From positions 62,001 through 126,000 of the forward strand of contig JOHN01000022.1 of the NCBI GenBank assembly GCA_000719695.1: DNA of 64,000 bases. The letters run 5' to 3'. The number at the start of each line of letters is the position of its first letter. Position 1 is the first letter of the stretch. The position numbers and the translations under genes were made by a program. Under the pieces are notes generated by a model, which was not told the DNA's origin, ran no database searches, and saw only the letters and a list, made by a program, of their open reading frames with translations. The DNA comes from Streptomyces sp. NRRL F-6131 (lineage in GTDB: Bacteria > Actinomycetota > Actinomycetes > Streptomycetales > Streptomycetaceae). Shown in pieces: positions 46,555-53,814 of the stretch.

Positions 46555-48426
46555 ACCCACTCCCGCGGACCACGGCGCGTCCGCCTCCCCGCTGGACCGG
46601 GTGCTGGCCGCCCGGCCGCCCGCCTTCGCGCTGCTGCACCGCCCCGAGGCCACCGGGCCGGGCGTGGTGGAGCTGCTGCTCGGCGAGGTGTCCGCGCCCG
46701 GGGCGCTGGCCGACCTGCCGCTGGCCGACCTGCCGCCGGCGGACCTGCCACCGGCCGACGCCGCTGCGGCCGACGTCCCCGCTGCCGGGGCACCGTCCGG
46801 CGGCGAGCGGCACGAGCTGCTCGTCCTCGTCCCCTACCGGCAGATCGCCGAGCGCGGCTTCGAGGCCCCCGACGACGGTACCCCGCTGCTCGCGCTCACC
46901 GTCACCGACCAGTCGGCGCTGCCGCTCGACGAACTGCTCGACCGGCTCCCGGACGGGCCGGTCGACCTGACCGGCGGCGCCTTCGACCTCGGCGACGAGG
47001 AGTACGCGCAGCAGGTCCGCCGGGTGCTCGCCGAGGAGATCGGCGAGGGGACCGGCGCCAACTTCGTGCTCAAGCGCTCCTTCGTCGCCGCGGTCGACGG
47101 GGACGCGACCACCGCCGCGCTCACCCTGTTCCGCCGGCTGCTCCAGCGGGAGACCGGCGCCCACTGGACCTTCCTCGTGCACACCGGCGAGCGGACGCTG
47201 GTCGGCGCCACCCCCGAGCGGCACATCAGCGTGCACGGCGGGCGGGCGGTGATGAACCCGATCAGCGGCACGTACCGCTACCCGGAGCAGGGCCCGGAGC
47301 TCGACGGGCTGCTGGAGTTCCTCGGTGACCGCAAGGAGACCGACGAGCTCTACATGGTGCTCGACGAGGAGCTGAAGATGATGGCCCGGATCTGTCCGGG
47401 CGGCGGGCCGGCCGGGGTTACTACAGCGGGGTGGTCGCGCTGATCGGCCGGGACGCGGCCGGCGGGCGCTCGCTGGACTCCGGGATCCTGATCCGCACCG
47501 CCGACATCGAGCCGGCCACCGGCCGGCTGCGGATCGGGGTGGGGGCGACCCTGGTGCGGCACTCGGACCCGCGCTCCGAGGTGGCCGAGACCGGGGCCAA
47601 GGCGGCCGGGCTGCTGGCCGCGACCGGGGGCCGCGCCGCCGCCGGGCCGCTCGCCGCTCCGGCGGACGGCGGCCCGGACCGGTTCGCCGCGCACCCCGAG
47701 GTGCGGGCGGCCCTGGCCGGGCGCAACCGGGAGCTGGCCGGGTTCTGGTTCGCCGAGGTGTCCCGACGGGCCCGCCCGCACGCCGGGTTGGCCGGCCGGC
47801 GGGTGCTGGTGGTGGACGCCGAGGACACCTTCACCGCGATGATCGGCCACCAGCTGCGGGCGCTCGGTCCGGAGGTCGAGGTCCGCCGGTTCGACGAGCC
47901 GTACACCCGCGCCGGCGCCGACCTGGTGGTGCTCGGCCCCGGACCCGGCGACCCGCGGGACACCGCGCACCCGAAGATCGCCCATCTCCGTTCGGCGGTG
48001 CGGGAGTTGCTGGCCGCCAGGCAGCCTTTCGTGGCGGTCTGCCTGAGCCACCAGGTGCTCTGCGGCGAGCTGGGCCTGCCGCTGGTCCGCCGGACGGTGC
48101 CCAACCAGGGCGTGCAGCGGGCCGTCGACGTGTTCGGCGCCGCCGAGCGGGTGGGCTTCTACAACACCTTCGCCGCCGTCTGGGACGCCTGCCCGGGCGG
48201 GCCGGCGGAGTTCGAGGCCCCGGGGGGCGGCACGGTCCGGATCGCCCGGGACGTCGCGACCGGTGAGGTGCACGCCCTGCGGGGTCCGGGCTTCGCCTCG
48301 GTGCAGTTCCACGCCGAGTCGGTGCTCACCCGGGACGGCGTCCGGATCACCGGTGGACTGATCGCTCATGCGCTCGGATTGTCGAACGCCGTACGGAATG
48401 CGCCGGGGGGCCCGGAATTCCCCTGA
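46547..48426 (+). pseudogene. phzE: PhzE-type ADIC/anthranilate synthase, internal deletion plus frameshift
   Basis: Starts at GTG 46547, overlapping the SDR stop. N-terminal chorismate domain up to DEELKMMARICPGGG (about 47400), then the frame breaks. The next frame resumes with AGRGYYSGVVALIGRD and runs through an intact glutaminase domain (AVCLSHQVLCGE nucleophile Cys, VQFHAES His/Glu). PhzE homologues carry about 60 residues between these points, including LKEM-LAHTEY and the GSPLE motif that binds chorismate; these are absent. It would make 2-amino-2-deoxyisochorismate. Either a true inactivating deletion or an assembly error. Confidence 0.85.
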
Positions 48427-48491
48427 CGGGTTGTACACGTCCCGCAATCGTTCCCCCCGTAAAAGCACGACCGGAACCGGAAAAGCCCGAC

Positions 48492-48527
48492 GGAACCACC
48501 GGAACCACCGGAACCACCGGAACCACC
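48492..48527. repeat. Four perfect 9-base tandem repeats before the NAT gene
   Basis: GGAACCACC four times, ending 15 bases before the GTG of the arylamine N-acetyltransferase gene, just ahead of its AAGGAG. Copy-number change would alter the leader, not the protein. Confidence 0.85.
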
Positions 48528-48542
48528 GACAAGGAGATCACC

Positions 48543-49346
48543 GTGCTGGACGACGCCATGGTGGACGCGTACCTCGCCCGGATCGGCGCCGAACGGCCCG
48601 AGCGGGCCGACCTCGCCGCGCTCACCCACCTCCAGGAACGGCACGTGCTGTCCGTGCCGTTCGAGAACCTCGGCTACCACCTCGACGAGCCCATCCACAT
48701 GGACGAGCGGGTCCTCGACAAGATCGTCCGCCAGCACCGGGGCGGCGGCTGCTACGAGGTGAACCCGGCCCTCTCGTTCCTGCTCACCGCCCTCGGCTAC
48801 CCGGTGGAGATCCTCCCCGGCCGGGTCCACCGCCCCGGCGGCACGCTCGGCGCGGCCCTGTGCCACCTCGCGCTGCGGGTCACCGCCGACGGCGAGCAGT
48901 GGCTGGTCGACACCGGCTTCGGCCGCAACAGCCGGCACCCGCTGCGGCTGGCCTCGCGCGAGGTCCAGCACGACCCGGACGGCGAGTTCCAGCTGGTCGA
49001 CGTCGAGGGCGGCGGCTTCGACGTGCTGCTGAACGGCAAGCCGCTGTACCGGCTGGAGGACCGACCGGTGCGGATCGAGGACTTCCGGCCCACCCTCTGG
49101 TGGTACCGCACCGCGCCCGAGTCCCCGTTCCTGCAGGACGTGTTCTGCTCGCTGCGGACCGAGGACGGCCGGCTCACCCTCAAGGGCAACCAGCTCTCCA
49201 GGGTCGCCGGGAAGGAGCGCAGCACCGAGGAGTTCAGCGGCGACGCGGCCGTCCTGGAGGCGTACAAGACCTACTTCGGGTTCAGCCTCGACCGGCTGCC
49301 CGACGAGCCGTCCGGCGGGGTCACCGCCGGCGTCCAGACGGGATGA
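48543..49346 (+). CDS. Arylamine N-acetyltransferase
   Basis: 267 residues from GTG 48543, AAGGAG upstream. Catalytic triad intact: Cys70 (RGGGCYEVN), His108 (LCHLAL), Asp123 (LVDTGFG). Uses acetyl-CoA, or another acyl thioester, to acylate aromatic amines. In this cluster it could protect the amine of a 3-hydroxyanthranilate-type aminophenol, or form the final amide as NAT-like amide synthases do. It lies 5 bases before the NTF2-like gene. Confidence 0.92.
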   Translation: MLDDAMVDAYLARIGAERPERADLAALTHLQERHVLSVPFENLGYHLDEPIHMDERVLDKIVRQHRGGGCYEVNPALSFLLTALGYPVEILPGRVHRPGGTLGAALCHLALRVTADGEQWLVDTGFGRNSRHPLRLASREVQHDPDGEFQLVDVEGGGFDVLLNGKPLYRLEDRPVRIEDFRPTLWWYRTAPESPFLQDVFCSLRTEDGRLTLKGNQLSRVAGKERSTEEFSGDAAVLEAYKTYFGFSLDRLPDEPSGGVTAGVQTG

Positions 49347-49350
49347 CCGC

Positions 49351-49761
49351 ATGACCACCACCGAGAACCGCCCGGACGCCGGGCCGTCCGCGCCGCCCAC
49401 CGACCCGGCCCGGCTGCCCCTGGTCTTCGCCGAGGCCTTCAACGCCGGCGACGCGGAGGCCGTGGAGCGGCTCTTCGAGCCCGGCGCGGTCTTCGTCAAC
49501 ACGCCCGGCGACGCGGTGACCGGCGACGAGCGGCGCGCCGCCACCGCCCGGTTCCTCGCCTTCGGCCTGCCCATCCGGATCGAGGTCCGGCAGTGCTACG
49601 TGGCCGACGACCTCGCCCTGCTGATCGGCGACTACCTGATCGAGGGGGAGGGCCCGGACGGGCCGGTCCGCGACGAGGGCACGGCCACCGACGTCGCCCG
49701 GCGCGGCGCGGACGGCCGCTGGCGCTACGCCATCGACAACCCGCCCGGCACCTCCCGCTGA
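49351..49761 (+). CDS. SgcJ/EcaC-type NTF2-like protein
   Basis: 136 residues from ATG 49351, one cone-shaped NTF2-like domain: FAEAFNAGDAEAVERLFEPGAVFVNTPGD, then LALLIGDYLIEGEGPDGPVRDEGTATDVARRGADGRWRYAIDNP. Such small proteins in biosynthetic clusters bind hydrophobic intermediates or catalyse isomerisation or dehydration; no catalytic residue can be named. Same operon as the NAT and adenylating genes. Confidence 0.82.
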   Translation: MTTTENRPDAGPSAPPTDPARLPLVFAEAFNAGDAEAVERLFEPGAVFVNTPGDAVTGDERRAATARFLAFGLPIRIEVRQCYVADDLALLIGDYLIEGEGPDGPVRDEGTATDVARRGADGRWRYAIDNPPGTSR

Positions 49762-49788
49762 CTCCCGCCGACCCGAGGAAGGACCGTT

Positions 49789-50901
49789 GTGGCTGCTGCA
49801 GCCAACCCCGCCGTCGATCCGCTGCTGGACCTGCCGTTCGACGCCGTGCCGGACCCCGACGCCTACCTGCGCGCCGCGATGCGCTGGCACTTCTCGCCGG
49901 AGACCGGCTCGCCGTTCTGGCTGGCCCGGGCCGGCGGCCTCGGCTTCGACCCGCTCACCGAGGTCCGCACCCACGCCGACCTCGCCAAGTTCCCCAACCT
50001 CGCCAGTGAGCTGCGCACCGCCCGGGTCGAGGACCTGGTTCCCCGCGGCTACGGCGACCGCCCCGACGTGGTCGGGGTCTACGAGAGCGGCGGCACCACC
50101 GGCGCGCCCAAGCGGGTCGTGCTGCTGCGCGACTGGCTGGACCGGCTGCTCGGCTGGTCCAGCGCCCAGCTCGACGGCCACGGCGTGCCGCAGGGCGTCA
50201 ACTGGCTGGTCGTCGCGCCCACCGGCCCGCACATGGTCGGCGACGTGATCAAGGCGCAGACCGCGTACCGCGGCGGTCTGTCCTTCACCGTGGACCTCGA
50301 CCCGCGCTGGGTCAAGAAGCTGATCTCCGACGGCAAGGCCGCCGAGGCCGGCGCCTACGCCGAGCACATCGTCGACCAGGTCGCCTTCCTGCTGGAGACC
50401 CAGGACGTCGGGGTGCTGATGTGCACCCCGCCGGTGCTGGAGCGGATCGCCCGCCGGGAGGGCCTCGCCAAGCTGGTCGACGAGAAGATCCGGGCGATCA
50501 ACTGGGTCGGCACCCAGATGGACCCGGACACCCGCCACCTGTACCGCACCGAGGTGTTCCCGAACGCGGTGCTCTACAGCGGCTACGGCTCGACCATGAT
50601 CCTCGGCAACGCCAGCGAGCGGCACGGGCTGACCGACGACGACCCCTGCGTCTACGACCCGTACTCGCCGTACATGAGCTTCGGCGTGATCGACCCGGAG
50701 ACCGGGCGGACGGTGGAGTACGGCGAACGCGGCCAGGTGGTCATGCACCACGTCTCCAAGAGCCTGCTGATGCCCAACAACCTGGAGCGCGACCACGGCA
50801 CCCGGATCGCCGCGCTGCCCGGACAGCTCGGCGACGCGGTGGCGGACATCGCCCCGGTCCAGGAGTTCGACAACGAGACGGTGATCGAGGGGGTGTACTG
50901 A
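49789..50901 (+). CDS. LuxE/EhpF-like adenylate-forming enzyme (carboxylate reductase subunit)
   Basis: 370 residues from GTG 49789. P-loop-like ESGGTTGAPK (99-108), then LVVAPTGPHMVGD, INWVGTQMD and LYSGYGSTMILGN. It lacks the ANL C-terminal domain, as in LuxE and EhpF (phenazine pathway). Predicted to activate an aryl carboxylate as acyl-AMP and hand it to the LuxC-like partner, whose ATG overlaps this stop (TGATG). Similar two-protein reductases act in grixazone (GriC/GriD) and griseoluteate (EhpF/EhpG) pathways. Confidence 0.82.
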   Translation: MAAAANPAVDPLLDLPFDAVPDPDAYLRAAMRWHFSPETGSPFWLARAGGLGFDPLTEVRTHADLAKFPNLASELRTARVEDLVPRGYGDRPDVVGVYESGGTTGAPKRVVLLRDWLDRLLGWSSAQLDGHGVPQGVNWLVVAPTGPHMVGDVIKAQTAYRGGLSFTVDLDPRWVKKLISDGKAAEAGAYAEHIVDQVAFLLETQDVGVLMCTPPVLERIARREGLAKLVDEKIRAINWVGTQMDPDTRHLYRTEVFPNAVLYSGYGSTMILGNASERHGLTDDDPCVYDPYSPYMSFGVIDPETGRTVEYGERGQVVMHHVSKSLLMPNNLERDHGTRIAALPGQLGDAVADIAPVQEFDNETVIEGVY

Positions 50902-52334
50902 TGTCGCAGCCCGACCAGCCCGACCAGCCCGACCAGCCCGACCAGCCCGCACAGCCGGGCCGGCCGCCCGCGCTGCTCCAGCTGGACGCGCTCGGCCCCG
51001 GCGAACCGTTCCGGGCCCGTCGCCGCACCGCGGTGGACGAGGTCACCGGCACGCCGTTCGCCGAACTCAGCCTCGTCCCGAAGCTGTTCGTCACCCGGGC
51101 GATGCGCGCCCTGCGCGCCGGCGAGTCGCTGCCCGCCGAGGAGCGGTTCGCCGCGCTGGCCAGGGCCGGGCGGATCTTCACCTCGGAGATCATCGACGGC
51201 CTCGACTTCCCGGCCTACGAGCGGGCCGTCGCCCGGGTCTCCGGGGTGCCGATCACGGTCGTCCGGGACGCCACCCGGGCGATCGCCGACTCGGCCGAGA
51301 AGGCCGGCTGGTCCGCCTACCGGGCCCGGCCGGTCGGTGCGGTGAGCGACTGGCGGGACGGCGCGACCCTCGACGGCAGCGCCGTCTGGACCAGGCGCGG
51401 CGAGGTGTTCGCCGTCCACGCGGCCGGCAACCACCCCGGCCCGCACGGGCTCTGGCTGGAGGCGCTGGCGCTCGGCTACCGGGTCGCCGTCCGGCCCTCC
51501 CGGCGGGAGCCGCTCACCCCGCACCGGCTGGTCACCGCGCTGCGGCTGGCCGGCTTCGGCGCGGACCAGGTGATGCTGCTGCCCACCGACCACGAGGCCG
51601 CGGACGAGATCCTGGCCGGTGCCGACCTCGGCATGGTCTACGGCGGCGACGAGGTGGTCCGCAAGTACGCGGGCAGCACCGTGCTGCCGCAGGGCCCCGG
51701 CCGGTCCAAGATCCTGATCACCCGGGACACCGACTGGCGGGCGCACCTGGACACCGTCGTCGACTCGATCGCCCACCAGGGCGGCGTGGCCTGCATCAAC
51801 GCCACCGCCGTGCTGGTCGAGGGCGACCCGGCGCCGCTGGCCCGGGCGATCGCCGAGCGGCTGGCCACCATCCCGAGCCTGCCGCCGGAGGACGACAAGG
51901 CGGTGCTCTCCGTCCAGCCGGTCGCCGAGGCGCGGGCGATCGAGGCCTATCTGCTGCGCCGGGCGGCCGGCACCCGGGCCTGGCTCGGCGGGGACGGCGT
52001 GGTGGCCGAACTCGGCGACGGCAGCGCCGTCCTGCGCCCGGCCGTGCACCAGGTGGACCGGCCGGACGCCGAGCAGACCGGCGTCGAACTCGCCTTCCCC
52101 TGCGTCTGGGTGGCGCCGTGGAGCCCGGAGGCGGGGGTCGCGCCGCTGCGCGACTCGCTGGTGCTGACCGCGCTCACCGGGGACGACGCGCTGTTCGACC
52201 GGCTGCTGCGGGAGCCGAGCATCAGCAACGTCTACCGGGGCGACCACCCGACGTACTGGATCCGGCCCGGGGTGCCGCACGACGGTTACCTGGGGGAGTT
52301 CCTGATGCGGACCAAGACCGTCATCCGGGGCTGA
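50901..52334 (+). CDS. LuxC-like acyl reductase (aldehyde dehydrogenase fold)
   Basis: 477 residues from ATG 50901. After a repetitive PDQ head (9-base DNA repeats at 50907-50948), an ALDH-fold protein with HAAGNHPGPHGLWLEALALGYRVAVRPS (nucleotide site) and catalytic Cys298 in GGVACINAT. LuxC-type enzymes take an acyl thioester or acyl-AMP to the aldehyde with NADPH. With the upstream adenylating enzyme it should reduce an aromatic acid, for example 3-hydroxyanthranilate or a derivative, to the aldehyde. Last gene of the forward arm. Confidence 0.83.
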   Translation: MSQPDQPDQPDQPDQPAQPGRPPALLQLDALGPGEPFRARRRTAVDEVTGTPFAELSLVPKLFVTRAMRALRAGESLPAEERFAALARAGRIFTSEIIDGLDFPAYERAVARVSGVPITVVRDATRAIADSAEKAGWSAYRARPVGAVSDWRDGATLDGSAVWTRRGEVFAVHAAGNHPGPHGLWLEALALGYRVAVRPSRREPLTPHRLVTALRLAGFGADQVMLLPTDHEAADEILAGADLGMVYGGDEVVRKYAGSTVLPQGPGRSKILITRDTDWRAHLDTVVDSIAHQGGVACINATAVLVEGDPAPLARAIAERLATIPSLPPEDDKAVLSVQPVAEARAIEAYLLRRAAGTRAWLGGDGVVAELGDGSAVLRPAVHQVDRPDAEQTGVELAFPCVWVAPWSPEAGVAPLRDSLVLTALTGDDALFDRLLREPSISNVYRGDHPTYWIRPGVPHDGYLGEFLMRTKTVIRG

Positions 52335-52339
52335 GCGCA

Positions 52340-52378
52340 CCGGGACCCCGCGGGCCGTCCGGGCCCGCGGGGTCCCGG
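52340..52378. terminator. Bidirectional terminator between the two cluster arms
   Basis: 17-base perfect stem CCGGGACCCCGCGGGCC (52340-52356 with 52362-52378), 5-base loop, in the 64-base gap between convergent stops. It can end both operons. Confidence 0.85.
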
Positions 52379-52398
52379 CGTCCCCGGACGTCCTCCGC

Positions 52399-53814
52399 TC
52401 AGGGGCGCAGCGCCCGGTCCACCAGGGCCCCGGCCGCGCCGGTGTACCCGGCCGGGTCGCACAGGGCGGCGAGCTCCTCGGCGGTGAAGTGGCCCTTCAG
52501 CGCGGGTTGTTCGACCAGGACCTCGGCCAGCGTCCGGCCCTCCCGGTCGGCGGTCAGCGACACCTCGGTCAGCAGCTCCTTGGCCCGCGCCTTGCCGAGC
52601 TCCGGCGCCAGCCGGGCGGCGATCCGCTCGGAGACCAGCTGCCCGCCGGTGAGTTCCAGATTGACCCGCATCCGCTCCGGCCGGACCAGCAGCCCCTCGG
52701 CCAGCTCGACCGAGGTGTGCGCGGCGCCGCCGGCCAGCCGCAGGCACTCGCGCAGCAGCAGCCACTCGGCGTGCCAGGTGCCGCCCGAGCGCTCGTCCTC
52801 GGTGACCAGGCACTGGGTCAGCCCGGCGGCCAGCACCGGGACCTGGAGCGCGGCGCTGCGCAGCAGGGTGGCCAGCACCGGGTTGCGCTTGTGCGGCATG
52901 GCGGAGGAGGCGCCGCGGCCGGCCGCGGTCGGTTCGACCAGCTCGCCGACCTCGGTGCGGGTCAGCGACTGCACGTCCACCGCGATCTTGCCGAGCGCGC
53001 CGGCGGTGAGGGCCAGCGCGGCGGCCAGGTCGGCCATCGGGGTGCGCAGCGCGTGCCAGGGCAGCACCGGGCGGGCCAGCCCGGTCTCCGCGGCGAAGGC
53101 GTCCAGCAGCCGGTCCAGGTAGGCGCCGGCGTCCACGTCCGGGTCGGGGCCGTCCAGCCGGGCGTACTCCAGGTAGCCGGCCAGGGTGCCGGCGGCGCCG
53201 CCCAGGGCGACCGGCAGCCCGTCCGCAAGGACGGCGGCGAGCCGGCGGTCGGCGTCGAGCACCAGCTGCCGCCAGCCGGCCGCCTTGAGGCCGAAGGTGG
53301 TGGGCACCGCGTGGAGGGCGAGGGTGCGGCCGGCCAGCACGGTGTCCCGGTGCTCGGCGGCCAGGGCGGCGAGCGCGCGGGCGGTGCGGTCGAGGTCGGC
53401 GCGGATCAGCGTCAGCGCCCGGGCGGCGACCAGCATCGCGCCGGTGTCGAGGATGTCCTGGCTGGTGGAGCCGCGGTGCACGTACTCGGCGGCGGCCGGG
53501 TCCTCGGCGGCCACGGCCACGGTCAGCGCCCGGACCAGGCCGACCACCGGGTTGGCGGTCTCCCGGCAGGCCAGGGCCAGCCCCCGGGCGTCGAACCGCT
53601 CGGCGCGGGCGGTCCGGGTGATCGCGGCGGCCGCGGCGGGCGGCACCGTGCCGAGGCCGGCCTGGGCCCGGGCCAGGGCCGCCTCGGCGTCCAGCATGGC
53701 CTGCAGCCAGGCGGGGTCGGAGACGGCCGCCTCGACCGGGGTGCCGGCCCGGACGGGCGAGAGCAGCCCGGTGTCGGGCTCCGCCGCGGCCGGCGGACGG
53801 GGGTGTTCGGTCAT
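52399..53814 (-). CDS. Nitrosuccinate lyase, CreD-type (aspartase/fumarase superfamily)
   Basis: 471 residues from ATG 53814. Superfamily signature GASSAMPHKRNP (301-312) with the catalytic serine loop, EYVHRGSTSQDILDTG (His113 region), and a start TGLLSPVRAGTPVEAAVSDPAWLQAMLDAEAALARAQ resembling CreD and cycloisomerase-like lyases. CreD splits nitrosuccinate to fumarate and nitrite. The call rests mainly on the neighbour: its ATG overlaps the stop of the CreE-type gene (ATGA), the standard pairing. Without that context it could be read as a muconate cycloisomerase or adenylosuccinate lyase. Confidence 0.83.
   Translation of the reverse strand: MTEHPRPPAAAEPDTGLLSPVRAGTPVEAAVSDPAWLQAMLDAEAALARAQAGLGTVPPAAAAAITRTARAERFDARGLALACRETANPVVGLVRALTVAVAAEDPAAAEYVHRGSTSQDILDTGAMLVAARALTLIRADLDRTARALAALAAEHRDTVLAGRTLALHAVPTTFGLKAAGWRQLVLDADRRLAAVLADGLPVALGGAAGTLAGYLEYARLDGPDPDVDAGAYLDRLLDAFAAETGLARPVLPWHALRTPMADLAAALALTAGALGKIAVDVQSLTRTEVGELVEPTAAGRGASSAMPHKRNPVLATLLRSAALQVPVLAAGLTQCLVTEDERSGGTWHAEWLLLRECLRLAGGAAHTSVELAEGLLVRPERMRVNLELTGGQLVSERIAARLAPELGKARAKELLTEVSLTADREGRTLAEVLVEQPALKGHFTAEELAALCDPAGYTGAAGALVDRALRP

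Noticed and set aside
48492..48527. CRISPR-like array
   Set aside because: Short head-to-tail 9-base units without spacers; a simple minisatellite.
43807..52334. Phenazine biosynthetic cluster
   Set aside because: PhzC- and PhzE-type enzymes and an EhpF-like protein are present, but PhzD, PhzF, PhzB/A and PhzG are all missing, and an EntA-type dehydrogenase drains the precursor to an aromatic aminophenol.
52399..53814. Primary-metabolism adenylosuccinate lyase (purB) or muconate cycloisomerase
   Set aside because: The fumarate-lyase signature alone would allow it, but the gene overlaps a CreE-type flavoprotein, and no protocatechuate-pathway or purine genes are adjacent.
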